NCBI GenBank assembly: GCA_964417925.1
Contig: CAYQJV010000024.1
Coordinates: 1-23,230, forward strand
Length of the DNA: 23,230 nucleotides
DNA from: CAYQJV01 sp964417925
Lineage (GTDB): Bacteria; Hydrothermota; Tepidihabitantia; B3-TA06; CAYQJV01
Direction: 5' to 3'
The position numbers and the translations under genes were made by a program. The notes under the pieces were generated by a model. The model saw only the letters and a list, made by a program, of their open reading frames with translations, was not told where the DNA came from and made no database searches. Positions 1 through 8,217 of the stretch are shown piece by piece. Positions within the stretch are counted from its first letter, which is position 1, and each line of letters begins with the position of its first letter.

Positions 1-1
1 T

Positions 2-613
2 TATAAAGAATCTGAGAAATTTTTAAAGAGAAAAAGATTGAATCTTTTGGAATGTCTTGAGGTGGTAAAATTATATAAAGAGTATGGAGTTCCCGAACTT
101 TCGATAAAGTGGGCAGAGAAAATAAGAAAAGAGTTAGAAAAAAGGGGAATTAAAAAATATCCTTTATCTCTGTTAAAACATCTTTACCCTCCTTGTTACA
201 TTTTCACCATAAAAGAGAGTGCCGAGGATGTTGGTATGATGCTTTCTTTGATAAGACAGGAAAGTTGGTTTAATCCAAGAGCAAAATCATGGGCAGGGGC
301 GATAGGATTGTGTCAGCTTATTTTTTCTACTGCAAAGGGACTTGATAAAAACATTACAATAGATTCCTTGTTTATCCCTGAAATAAACATACCACTTGGT
401 GCAAAGTACCTGAGGATTCAAAAAAATAGATTTAAAGATTATATTTATGCTCTTGCTGCATATAATGCAGGCCCTGGGAATTTAAAAAAATGGCTTACTG
501 ATTTTCCTTCTGAAATTTTTTTAGATATGATACCCCTTTATGAAACCGAGGATTATGTTAAAAAAGTATTAAGGGGATACTATATTTATAAGAGCATATA
601 TACCTTTTTATGA
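2..613 (+). CDS. Lytic transglycosylase, SLT domain (5'-truncated by window edge)
   Basis: C-terminal part of a soluble lytic murein transglycosylase of the Slt70 type, which cleaves the glycan strands of peptidoglycan in the periplasm. The frame is open from base 2, and the TTG at 38 is only an internal Leu codon, so the real start lies outside the window; 203 residues are visible. Counting from that TTG, the catalytic Glu is at about 75 in IRQES, followed by GLCQL (the family usually has GLMQL), the AAYNAGPG motif at about 140-147 and the C-terminal ET..YVKKVL motif. The upstream part looks like the end of the helical superhelix of this family. It converges on the kinase gene and overlaps its 3' end by 6 bases. 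Family assignment is firm; the exact subfamily is not. Confidence 0.9.
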   Translation, partial: YKESEKFLKRKRLNLLECLEVVKLYKEYGVPELSIKWAEKIRKELEKRGIKKYPLSLLKHLYPPCYIFTIKESAEDVGMMLSLIRQESWFNPRAKSWAGAIGLCQLIFSTAKGLDKNITIDSLFIPEINIPLGAKYLRIQKNRFKDYIYALAAYNAGPGNLKKWLTDFPSEIFLDMIPLYETEDYVKKVLRGYYIYKSIYTFL

Positions 614-1795
614 TTGTTTTTCACTTTCTCTTTGCGGTATGAATGGTAGAAATATTCTTATCGTGGTTCCCCTCCCTTCTTTGCTTTTAATACTTATTTG
701 TCCATCATGAGCATCTATTACACTTTTTGCAATGGTCATGCCAAGCCCTGTTCCTTTTTCTTTTCCCATGGTAAAAAATGGTTCAAAAACTTTATTCAGC
801 ATATTTTCAGGAATTCCTTTGCCTGTATCCTTTATTATAATTTCAATTCCTTTATCAGATTTTTTAGTAGCCACAAAAAGTTTTCCCCCACTTTCCATTG
901 CTTCCACAGCATTCCAAATAATGTTGGAGAGACCTCTTTTTAACCTTTGAGGGTCTGCAAGGATGCTTTCGTTAAACATAAAATTTACTTCTTTTTTTAT
1001 GTTTCTCTTTCGTAGAGTTTCATGAACTTCTTCAAGACATTCCTTTAGAATATCCTCAATCCTCACAGGTTTGAGTTTTATGCTTAACTGACCCTTAGAT
1101 AGTTCCAGAAGGTCTATTACTAAAGAAAGCATATAGTCTGTTTCCTTTTCTATCATTTTACACAATCTTTCCCTAAAATCTTGAGGGATGTTTTTTTCGA
1201 GAAGCAGTTGTGTGCAGTTTTTAATAACTCCTATTGGGTTTTTAAAATCATGAACTATCCGTGAAGTTAACATTCCTATGGAGGAAAGTCTTTCTCTTTT
1301 AATAAGTTCATCCTGCATTTTTTTCAACTCTTCATAGGCTTTTTGTAATTCAATGTTTTTTTTCTTTAAGTTCTCTATCATCGCAATGTCTGTTGCTCTT
1401 AACCTTTGACTTAAAATTTTCATCATTCTAAATGCTACTAATGGATTTTTCATCAGGAACTTTTCAAAATTTTCTTTGTTTATTTGAAGGATCTGGGTGG
1501 TGGATACTGCAATGATGTCTGCAGACCTTGGTTTTTCTTCTATTAAAGCCATTTCTCCGAAGAAATCTCCTGCTTTTAAAGTGGTAATTATTTCCCCTCC
1601 TTTTACTACATTTACTTTGCCTTTAATAATTATGTACATTGCATTACCAGGATCTCCCTCCTTGAAGAGAATTTCACCTCTTCTTAGATTGACTTTTTGA
1701 GCTACAGCAAGAATTTCTTCAATTTCTTTTTCAGAAAGTTCTTTAAAAAGAGGACTTTTTCTAAGCTTTGTGATAAGCAGTTTTTTATTCTTCAT
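608..1795 (-). CDS. Cyclic-nucleotide-binding-domain sensor histidine kinase
   Basis: Soluble two-domain signalling kinase of about 395 residues with no membrane segment. The N-terminal CAP/cNMP-binding fold carries the phosphate-binding-cassette pattern FGEMALIEEKPRSA. A short coiled coil follows, then the HisKA box with phospho-acceptor His in VHDFKNP, then an HATPase_c domain with N box (NIIWNAVEAM), G1 (DTGKGIP), F box (FEPFF) and G2 (GTGLGM). It should bind a cyclic nucleotide or similar ligand and phosphorylate a response regulator; no regulator gene lies in the window. An ATG at 1813 would add six residues, but it sits between the -35 and -10 of the promoter at 1803-1830, so I prefer the ATG at 1795. 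It is divergent from the Roadblock gene. The ligand is not predictable. Confidence 0.9.
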   Translation of the reverse strand: MKNKKLLITKLRKSPLFKELSEKEIEEILAVAQKVNLRRGEILFKEGDPGNAMYIIIKGKVNVVKGGEIITTLKAGDFFGEMALIEEKPRSADIIAVSTTQILQINKENFEKFLMKNPLVAFRMMKILSQRLRATDIAMIENLKKKNIELQKAYEELKKMQDELIKRERLSSIGMLTSRIVHDFKNPIGVIKNCTQLLLEKNIPQDFRERLCKMIEKETDYMLSLVIDLLELSKGQLSIKLKPVRIEDILKECLEEVHETLRKRNIKKEVNFMFNESILADPQRLKRGLSNIIWNAVEAMESGGKLFVATKKSDKGIEIIIKDTGKGIPENMLNKVFEPFFTMGKEKGTGLGMTIAKSVIDAHDGQISIKSKEGRGTTIRIFLPFIPQRESEKQS

Positions 1796-1802
1796 TGTTT
1801 TA

Positions 1803-1830
1803 ATTATTCTCATAAAAATAAATTTGTCAA
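1803..1830 (-). promoter_or_regulatory. Promoter of the histidine kinase (predicted leaderless)
   Basis: On the minus strand: -35 TTGACA (1825-1830), 16-base spacer, -10 AATAAT (1803-1808). Only 7 bases separate the -10 from the ATG at 1795, and no Shine-Dalgarno sequence is present, so transcription should begin at or next to the start codon. Confidence 0.6.
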
Positions 1831-1837
1831 ATTTTCA

Positions 1838-1850
1838 AAAAACGGTTTTT
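1838..1850. repeat. Short perfect inverted repeat between divergent promoters
   Basis: AAAAAC-G-GTTTTT lies between the -35 boxes of the kinase and Roadblock promoters. It could be an operator or a chance A/T palindrome. Sequence evidence only. Confidence 0.3.
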
Positions 1851-1873
1851 CATGAACTTTATTTATTCTTCTC

Positions 1874-1901
1874 TTGACTTTGTGTGAAAATCATGTAGTA
1901 T
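1874..1901 (+). promoter_or_regulatory. Promoter of the Roadblock gene
   Basis: -35 TTGACT (1874-1879), 16-base spacer, -10 TAGTAT (1896-1901); TATATT at 1899-1904 is an alternative -10 with a longer spacer. Transcription would start near 1908 and give a short leader containing the strong GGAGG at 1916-1920. Confidence 0.5.
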
Positions 1902-1924
1902 ATTTTAATAAAAAAGGAGGTTTG

Positions 1925-2299
1925 ATGCAGGAATCCAGGTTTGAAAGAATAAGGGAGTTACTTGAGAATTTAAGGAACATGGATCCAGATATAGAAGGGT
2001 TGGTGGTGGCTTCAAAGGAAGGTTTAGTAATTAGTTCTGCACTCGGAGGTAATCTCGATGAGGATAAAATAGCTGCATTTTCTGCATCCATGAGCGATGC
2101 AAGTGCAAGAACCTTTAAGGAATTTGGAAAGCCGGAGCCTACAGAAATTCTTGTAAAGTCTGAGGAAGGACTGTTATTTATTTTCTCTATAGAAAATAAT
2201 GCGTTTTTAATTGCCATAACAAGACCTACCCAAAAAATAGGGCTTCTTTTTATAGATTTAAGAAAAGTAGCACAGGAGGTAAGAAAAATTCTTGAGTAA
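1925..2299 (+). CDS. Roadblock/LC7 domain protein
   Basis: Small 124-residue protein matching the Roadblock/LC7 fold: a start helix, then the LVVASKEGLVISSAL strand pair, a central helix, and a strand pair with ILVKSEEGLLFIFSI, ending in a long helix. Bacterial members such as MglB bind or regulate small Ras-like GTPases or act as homodimeric scaffolds. No MglA-like GTPase is present here, so the partner is unknown. The start at 1925 is fixed by AAAAAGGAGG four bases upstream; an in-frame TTG at 1874 lies in the promoter -35. The stop codon abuts the stop of the convergent lipoprotein gene. Divergence from the sensor kinase hints at a joint signalling role, which is inference. Confidence 0.85.
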   Translation: MQESRFERIRELLENLRNMDPDIEGLVVASKEGLVISSALGGNLDEDKIAAFSASMSDASARTFKEFGKPEPTEILVKSEEGLLFIFSIENNAFLIAITRPTQKIGLLFIDLRKVAQEVRKILE

Positions 2300-2899
2300 T
2301 TAAAAAAGGGTTTTTCTTATGAAGGCTTTTAATCTTCCCCAGCTTGGTATTCCCGAAGTATCGGAATCTCTCTCGTCGATCCAGAGTACAATATACCATC
2401 TATTGTCTTCTTCTTTTTTCCATAGCCAAAGAATGATATTGCCTTTTACTACAGGGAAAGAATCAAGAGCTGTTTTTATTTCGTAGCATCCAGTATAAGA
2501 AAAAGCAGTATAGAGAGTATCTTTGATTAAAAATGTATCTATACAAGAAAGGCTTACTTGAAAAGGTGGAATTACTCCTGTGCTTTCCTCTACCATTAGA
2601 AAAAGCCTTGTAGTTACAGAATCCTCTACATAATAGTTGAAATCTCTGTAATATACTGGATCTTCATCCATAGAGTCTCTTTTATCCGGATAAAAATAAA
2701 AAAGGGTGTCAAAACAGTTCATATAATTTTCAATATCTAAGTTATTAAGAGATCCTACAAAATTTTTAATGACGTTTATGGGTTCTGTAGGAGGTTTTAT
2801 GTATCCTGCTCCTTTTTCTGCTTCGGTTTCTGGAACTTCAAACAAAGAGCAACTAAAAATCACACCTGATAAAAAAATTACTCGCAGTATATTTTTCAC
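2300..2899 (-). CDS. Putative lipoprotein, NTF2-like fold
   Basis: About 199 residues with a lipoprotein signal peptide: basic start, hydrophobic stretch and lipobox IFSC, so the mature protein should begin at that Cys. The rest looks like a small alpha+beta domain (helix with NLDIENYMNCFD, then strands ending in a WYIVLWIDERD strand and a conserved-looking SWGRLKA). This is similar in style to NTF2-like lipoproteins I associate with FCB-group bacteria; I do not recognise a function. A GTG at 2905 is possible, but it overlaps the AGGAGG itself, while the GTG at 2899 has a proper 5-base spacing and is preferred. It overlaps the end of the upstream barrel gene by 47 bases, so translation is probably coupled. 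Confidence 0.7.
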   Translation of the reverse strand: MKNILRVIFLSGVIFSCSLFEVPETEAEKGAGYIKPPTEPINVIKNFVGSLNNLDIENYMNCFDTLFYFYPDKRDSMDEDPVYYRDFNYYVEDSVTTRLFLMVEESTGVIPPFQVSLSCIDTFLIKDTLYTAFSYTGCYEIKTALDSFPVVKGNIILWLWKKEEDNRWYIVLWIDERDSDTSGIPSWGRLKAFIRKTLF

Positions 2900-4493
2900 C
2901 TTCACCTCCTACTAAATAAAATTCTTGAGAAAGATAGAGTGTTTTCCATTTTATTCCACTCCCTATTTTAAAACTTTTGATCTCCAGTCTTGTAGTTTCC
3001 TCAGACTTTTCTATTCTTATTCCTTTATTGCCGGAGATGTGAATATTCATCCATTCAAAATTTAATTCACACCAAAGAACTCCGTATAGTTCTTCAGTCG
3101 TCTTTAAAAGTTCAAACACCTCTTTATGTCCTATTCCCCAATTTTCAGAATGGTCGTTAATGACTCCTGTTCCTATTTCAACAGTTTTTCCAAATGGAGT
3201 AAGAGAGATGCCAAGAGAATCTTTTATCCTTCTTGTAAAGTCGTTTAAATATTTTACTAATGGATACTCGGTAAGGGAAGAACTGAGATTTACTGAGCAA
3301 CCAATTCTTGCTTTTTTTAAAAAAAAGGAGATTCGGTTATCCGAAAGAGTATACCTTTTATGCCATGATATTCCTTGAGGATATTTTTCTGTATAAATGA
3401 GTTTATTGAAGGTGAGTAAAAATCTGGAATAAAGCTCTACTATGTTTGGTTTATTAAGAAAGAGATAAAGAGATGTAGTATCTGCTCCCTTTTTTCGGTC
3501 CATCCTTTTACCTTTAAAAGGATAAATTATCTCTCCGTATCCAAATGCTTTTGTAAAACAAATGTTACCTATGGTAAAGTAGCGGTCAAACTTTACCTTT
3601 ATGTATTTTCTGTCTTTTTTTTCAAGCATTGCAGTATCCTCAGGAGTATAAGAGGTTTTTGCTCTAACAAAGTATATGTTTATATCTGAATTTTTTGTTA
3701 AAAAGTATCTCAAATCTACTGAAAAAAGTGAAGAGTCTGAAGAGAAATTATTTGAGGGAATAAATTTGTAATTTTTATCTAAAAGGTGTAGGGAGGTACA
3801 AAAAGTAATGTCTGCATTTTCAAATGGATAGTAAATATAGATATTTGCATTATCATAAGCTGTTGTAGAAAATTCATAGGAAGTATTTTTTTCTGCTCTG
3901 CATTTTTTTATTCTACCGTAAAGTCTAATTTTTCCCAAAGATAAATCTATGGTATCTATCCCTCCAAATATACTGTCTACACTGGTGTTATAGGTATCGT
4001 AGTATTTTTTGGTTCCTATACTTAATTTTATCCATGGAAGCGAAACATAAAAGCTATACTTAGAATTTTCTCTGTAACCTGCTACTATGTCTCCAGAACT
4101 GAATTCATAGGAACTTTCTTTTTCAATTCCTATGTTTTCTGTTCCTAATTTGATTCCTATACCCGGTCTGTAATAATTGCTGAAAAAGTTTACCCCTTCC
4201 ACATAATAGAAGGTATTACTGGTTACTGTTTCTATGTATCCCTTCAGGTTAATCCATGGCAGAATTTCATATACAACTCCAGTATAGAGATTTAAAATGC
4301 TATCTCTGGTTTCATAAAATCTATCTTTGTATATTTTCATCGTAAGTTCAGAATAAGCAAATAGCACTTTTTCCCGATAAAAAGATATATTGGTAGAAAA
4401 GCTTAATCCACTTTCTCCATAAGGAGATGTATATCCTTCAAATTCTACTCCTCCAAGGTTAAACAGAAGTAATAGCATACACAAGTCGTTCAT
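2853..4493 (-). CDS. Predicted outer-membrane beta-barrel protein
   Basis: 546 residues, unrecognised by family. It has a short hydrophobic N-terminus (LCMLLLLFNLGG) that may be a signal peptide. After it, almost the whole length consists of alternating polar/hydrophobic strands rich in Tyr, Phe, Ser, Thr and Asn, with no long hydrophobic helix, and the final residue is Phe (FFIRCDF), as in many outer-membrane barrels. I infer a barrel inserted by the BAM machinery. The signal peptide is odd because it lacks a basic start; an ATG five codons later would make it shorter still. The start overlaps the end of rsmA by 35 bases and has a modest AAGGA just upstream. It sits between rsmA and the lipoprotein, a possible secreted partner. 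Function unknown. Confidence 0.7.
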   Translation of the reverse strand: MNDLCMLLLLFNLGGVEFEGYTSPYGESGLSFSTNISFYREKVLFAYSELTMKIYKDRFYETRDSILNLYTGVVYEILPWINLKGYIETVTSNTFYYVEGVNFFSNYYRPGIGIKLGTENIGIEKESSYEFSSGDIVAGYRENSKYSFYVSLPWIKLSIGTKKYYDTYNTSVDSIFGGIDTIDLSLGKIRLYGRIKKCRAEKNTSYEFSTTAYDNANIYIYYPFENADITFCTSLHLLDKNYKFIPSNNFSSDSSLFSVDLRYFLTKNSDINIYFVRAKTSYTPEDTAMLEKKDRKYIKVKFDRYFTIGNICFTKAFGYGEIIYPFKGKRMDRKKGADTTSLYLFLNKPNIVELYSRFLLTFNKLIYTEKYPQGISWHKRYTLSDNRISFFLKKARIGCSVNLSSSLTEYPLVKYLNDFTRRIKDSLGISLTPFGKTVEIGTGVINDHSENWGIGHKEVFELLKTTEELYGVLWCELNFEWMNIHISGNKGIRIEKSEETTRLEIKSFKIGSGIKWKTLYLSQEFYLVGGEGEKYTASNFFIRCDF

Positions 4494-5244
4494 AATCCTT
4501 TACCGAAAGTTCCTGTGGCCTTGTGTTTTTAGATATTCCAAGTTTTGTAAGTTTTTCTTCACTTATTTCAAAGTTTCTGCATAAGTTATTATAGAGAGTT
4601 TTTCTTCTATACAGAAAGCACTTCTTAACCACGTTAATGAAAGTTTCTTCATCTACTTTGAGCTCTCTGGTGACAGGATAAAAACATAAGGAAAGTGAAT
4701 AAACCTTTGGCTTAGGGGTGAAGTGAAAAGGAGGGATTACAACAATTGGTTTTATTTTAAAAAATGTTTGAACAATAACAGAAATAGCACTGTAAGAAGA
4801 TGTGTTTCTCTCTGCTATCAATCTTTCAGCAAATTCCTTTTGGAATGTAAAGACTCCTTTTCTAAATTTTTTCCTTTTTTCTATTAACCAAAATACAAAA
4901 GGACCAGATATACGGTAGGGGAGGTTCCCTATAAGTAAAACATCCTTGTAATGAAAGTCAAATTCCAATACATCCTGTTGAAGGATTTCTATGTTTCTAT
5001 ACTCTTTTTTTAAAGTTTCAAGTAATGGTATAAGTTCTGGGTCAATTTCAAGGGCAATTACCTTTTTTGCCTTTTTTGCAAGAAGCCTTGTAATATATCC
5101 TTTTCCAGCCCCTATTTCTATTACTGTATCTTCTTTCGAAGGAGAAAGAGCTTCTATAAGTTTATCTGCTATCCTTCTTGAATGTAGAAAATGTTGTCCA
5201 AGAGATTTTTTAGGTTTATACAATTTTAAACAGCCTTTTTCCAT
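4459..5244 (-). CDS. rsmA: 16S rRNA dimethyladenosine transferase RsmA/KsgA
   Basis: S-adenosylmethionine-dependent enzyme that dimethylates two adjacent adenosines in the 3' terminal hairpin of 16S rRNA late in small-subunit assembly. 261 residues, normal length. KSLGQHFL is at 13-20, the SAM-binding EIGAGKGYIT at 43-52, the acidic end of strand 2 in ALEIDPE, the catalytic NLPY at 107-110 and the C-terminal FTPKPKV of this family. The start has AGGAGA immediately upstream. It overlaps tatD by 29 bases and the barrel gene by 35, inside the metG operon. The tatD-rsmA neighbourhood is common in bacteria. Confidence 0.95.
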   Translation of the reverse strand: MEKGCLKLYKPKKSLGQHFLHSRRIADKLIEALSPSKEDTVIEIGAGKGYITRLLAKKAKKVIALEIDPELIPLLETLKKEYRNIEILQQDVLEFDFHYKDVLLIGNLPYRISGPFVFWLIEKRKKFRKGVFTFQKEFAERLIAERNTSSYSAISVIVQTFFKIKPIVVIPPFHFTPKPKVYSLSLCFYPVTRELKVDEETFINVVKKCFLYRRKTLYNNLCRNFEISEEKLTKLGISKNTRPQELSVKDYERLVYAITSV

Positions 5245-5971
5245 TCTCCTGTGTTATGCTTTCAATTTCTTTCTCTTTCATCCCCAGGGTGATTGCCGTC
5301 TCCCTTATCACATATTTAAGATAAGCAGGTTCATTTCTTTTCCCTCTGAAAGGTACAGGAGTTAAATAAGGACAGTCAGTTTCAACCAGTAATCTATCAA
5401 GTGGAATTTTTAAAAGCCATTCTTTGGTTTTTTTCGAATCAAAGGTTAGCGCTCCATTCACCGAGACATAGAATCCCATTTCTATTATTTCATTTACATC
5501 TTTATAAGAGGCAGAAACAGAATGAAATACTCCGTGAAAATAATTTATTTTTTTTACTATTTCTATTACGTTTTTTACTGCCTTTCTGGAATGAATCACT
5601 ACAGGAAGGGAAAGTTTTTTTGCAAGTAGGAGTTGTTCTTCAAACACTCTTTTTTGGATTTCCGGGGCAGAGAGGTTTCTATAAAAATCAAGACCAATTT
5701 CACCGATTGCCACTACTTTTTCCTTTTTTGTAAATTCATAAATGATATCAATGTAGTCAGAAGAAGCACTTTTTGCATCATGGGGATGTATCCCAACAGC
5801 AGAAAATACGAGCTCGTATTTTTGTGCATTTTCAACCGTTTTCTTTGAGGCTACTTCATTCCATCCGCAATCAAGGATATAGTTTATCCCCGTAGATTTG
5901 GCTCTTTTAATAACTTCATCTCTATCCTTGTTATATTGCTCATCTGCCAAGTGAGCATGGGTATCAAACAT
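5216..5971 (-). CDS. tatD: TatD-family metal-dependent deoxyribonuclease
   Basis: TIM-barrel metallohydrolase of the TatD family, cytoplasmic DNase/exonuclease activity in characterised members. About 251 residues. Metal and active-site motifs: DTHAHL (3-8), GIHPHD (60-65), GEIGLDFYR (90-98), VIHSR (His at 127), a His at 150 and ETDCPYLTP near 200. The segment that usually reads HCFSG is HSVSAS here, so the Cys is lost but the metal-binding His remains. Start is ATG at 5971, or GTG two codons upstream (5977); neither has a Shine-Dalgarno, and the gene begins within 14 bases of the metG stop, so it is probably translated by coupling. Confidence 0.93.
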   Translation of the reverse strand: MFDTHAHLADEQYNKDRDEVIKRAKSTGINYILDCGWNEVASKKTVENAQKYELVFSAVGIHPHDAKSASSDYIDIIYEFTKKEKVVAIGEIGLDFYRNLSAPEIQKRVFEEQLLLAKKLSLPVVIHSRKAVKNVIEIVKKINYFHGVFHSVSASYKDVNEIIEMGFYVSVNGALTFDSKKTKEWLLKIPLDRLLVETDCPYLTPVPFRGKRNEPAYLKYVIRETAITLGMKEKEIESITQENGKRLFKIV

Positions 5972-5984
5972 TTTCACTAATACA

Positions 5985-7964
5985 TTAAGAAATTTTTGTT
6001 CCAGGGGTTATTGGCCTGTCTACAGTAAGTATTGCTATTTTATCTTCTTCTACTGCTGCAAGGAGCATTCCCTTGGATTCTATGCCTCTTATTTTTGCAG
6101 GTTCAAGGTTATACAACACAACTATGAGTTTTCCTGTAAGTTCTTCAGGAGTGTAATGCTGGGCAATTCCTGCAACAATCGTTCTTTTCTCATCTCCGAC
6201 ATTTATTTCGAGTTTTAACAGTTTATCGGTTCCTTCTACCTTTTCTGCCTTTTCTATTCTTGCCACTCTGATGTCGAGTTTCTTAAAATCATTAATGGTT
6301 ACCATTTTTTCCTCCTTTTTAAAGAGTTTTTTAATCTGAATCTCTATTTTTTCGTCTTCTATCTTTTTAAAAAGAATTTCAACCTCCCCTATTGTGGGAG
6401 GGAGGTCTTTTCTATATGCGTCCTCCCACTCTCTATTTTTAAATCCCAACATTTTTTCTATCTTTTCTGCAGTAAAGGGTAAGAAAGGAGAGATAAATAC
6501 CCCCATTGAAGATATTAATTTCCAGCATACTCCTATTATTCTTTCTGCTTCCCTGGGATTTTCTTTTACCTTTCTCCAAGGTTCATTATAGTCAAAGTAT
6601 CTATTTCCTTCTGAAATTAAAGACATCATTTCTCTGGTTGCATTTTTGAGTTCAAAATTTTCTATGTAATTCTCAATTCTTCTTATTCCTTGGTCTATTT
6701 TTGTTAAAAATTCTCTATCCTGACCGGTAAGATTTTCAGGTGGTTTAACTGTTCCTGAAAAATATTTTTTTGTGAATACTGCAACTCTGTTAACAAAATT
6801 GCCAAGAATATCGGCAAGTTCATTGTTATTTCTTGCTTGAAAGTCTCTCCAAGTAAAATCTACATCTCTGTTTTCGGGAAAATTTACTGCAAGAGCATAT
6901 CTGAGAGGATCAGGAGAGAATTCTTCCAAATACTCAGGTACCCATACAGCCCATCTTCTACTTGAGGAAAGTTTTTTTGATTCAATATTTAAATATTCAT
7001 TGGCAGGAATATCTGATGGAAGAATGTACTCTCCATACGCCATTAGCATTGCAGGCCATACAATCGCATGAAACACTATATTATCCTTTCCAAGAAAATG
7101 TATGAGTTTTGTTCTACTATCAAACCAATATTCCTTCCATAAATCAGGTTTTCCAATTTTCTCTGCCCATTCAATGGTGGAGGATATGTACCCAATGGGA
7201 GCATCAAACCACACATACAGTACTTTCCCTTTTGCTTGGGGTAATGGAACAGGGACACCCCATTCAAGATCCCTTGTGATTGCTCTTGGTTTTAAGCCTT
7301 CTTTCAACCATCCAAGAGCAAATTTTTTTACATTATCTTTCCAGTGTTTTTTCCCCTTAATCCATTTTTCAAGTTTTTCTTGAAACATGTTAAGTTTGAA
7401 GAACCAGTGTGTTGTTTGTTTTATTTCAGGTGTTGAACCACATATTCTGCATTTAGGATTTAAAATCTGTGTAGGTTCAAGCCATCTTCCACATGCTTCA
7501 CATTGGTCTCCTCTGGCACCTTCACCGCCACAGTATGGACACGTTCCTTCCACATATCTATCTGCAAGAAACATTTTGCAGTTTGTACAATAAAACTGCT
7601 TTATTGTTTTTGGCTCTATGTATCCTTTTTTGTATATTCTTAAGAAGAAATCTTGAGAGAGTCTGTAATGTAGAGGAAGCGTGGTTCGTGAGAAATTATC
7701 AAAGATGATTCCAATGCGTTCAAAACTTTCTTTTATCCTTTTATGGTACCTATCTACTATTTCCTTGGGCGATACCTTTTCTTCTTTTGCCTTGATGGTT
7801 ATCGGTACACCATGTTCATCTGTTCCGCAGATGTGAATTACATCTCTTTTTTTTAGTCTCTGATATCTTACATATATATCTGCAGGAAGATAACATCCAG
7901 CAAGATGCCCTAAATGTATATCCCCATTTGCATAAGGAAGTGCACTTGTTACAAGTAGTTTCAT
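5985..7964 (-). CDS. metG: Methionyl-tRNA synthetase
   Basis: Class I aminoacyl-tRNA synthetase that charges tRNA-Met. 659 residues. HLGH (the HIGH motif) is at 17-20, a zinc-binding connective peptide with four CxxC knuckles lies at about 126-175, and the KMSKS-loop is KLSSSR at 331-336, a variant of the archaeal/E. coli-like type. The C-terminal ~100 residues (NDFKKLDIRVARI onwards) form an EMAP-II/Trbp111-like tRNA-binding domain used for dimerisation. The frame extends 18 codons upstream of 7964, but the added segment runs through the promoter, and the family starts right at the MKLLVTSALPYANG strand. First gene of a five-gene unit ending at 2300. Confidence 0.96.
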   Translation of the reverse strand: MKLLVTSALPYANGDIHLGHLAGCYLPADIYVRYQRLKKRDVIHICGTDEHGVPITIKAKEEKVSPKEIVDRYHKRIKESFERIGIIFDNFSRTTLPLHYRLSQDFFLRIYKKGYIEPKTIKQFYCTNCKMFLADRYVEGTCPYCGGEGARGDQCEACGRWLEPTQILNPKCRICGSTPEIKQTTHWFFKLNMFQEKLEKWIKGKKHWKDNVKKFALGWLKEGLKPRAITRDLEWGVPVPLPQAKGKVLYVWFDAPIGYISSTIEWAEKIGKPDLWKEYWFDSRTKLIHFLGKDNIVFHAIVWPAMLMAYGEYILPSDIPANEYLNIESKKLSSSRRWAVWVPEYLEEFSPDPLRYALAVNFPENRDVDFTWRDFQARNNNELADILGNFVNRVAVFTKKYFSGTVKPPENLTGQDREFLTKIDQGIRRIENYIENFELKNATREMMSLISEGNRYFDYNEPWRKVKENPREAERIIGVCWKLISSMGVFISPFLPFTAEKIEKMLGFKNREWEDAYRKDLPPTIGEVEILFKKIEDEKIEIQIKKLFKKEEKMVTINDFKKLDIRVARIEKAEKVEGTDKLLKLEINVGDEKRTIVAGIAQHYTPEELTGKLIVVLYNLEPAKIRGIESKGMLLAAVEEDKIAILTVDRPITPGTKIS

Positions 7965-7969
7965 AAAAA

Positions 7970-7997
7970 ATAATACAGGTAAAAATAAAAAAGTCAA
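7970..7997 (-). promoter_or_regulatory. Promoter of the metG operon (predicted leaderless)
   Basis: Minus strand: -35 TTGACT (7992-7997), 16-base spacer, -10 TATTAT (7970-7975). Five bases separate the -10 from the ATG at 7964, with no Shine-Dalgarno, so +1 should fall on the start codon. Confidence 0.6.
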
Positions 7998-8217
7998 AAT
8001 TTGTATGGTGGTACCCACAAAACATTGAAAAAAATTTCACTTCAGCAGTTTTTAAGAAAGATATCCCCATGACACAAGATGCCCAGTGATAAAAGAAGTT
8101 CTGAATAAAGCAAGCCTTTTATATTAAAAAGTACTACCAGATTTATACTTCCTCAAGGGAATATAAGTTATCTCACGGCTATGATTTTAGATTACAAAGA
8201 AAAAATTTATATCATCT
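7998..8217. other. Intergenic stretch with no recognised gene
   Basis: About 220 bases between the metG promoter and the stop of the zinc-ribbon gene. Plus-strand frames contain short stop-free runs broken by several stops; I cannot match them to a family. It could hold decayed coding sequence or the 3' region of the 9894-8218 transcript. No clear hairpin-plus-T terminator or tRNA was seen. Confidence 0.4.

Noticed and set aside
7076..7708. Several open frames on both strands inside metG (60 to 90 residues)
   Set aside because: They lie wholly within the strongly supported metG frame, have no family motifs or ribosome binding sites, and look like shadows.
7816..8070. 84-residue minus-strand frame across the metG start
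   Set aside because: It overlaps metG and its promoter out of frame, with no ribosome binding site and no recognisable domain.
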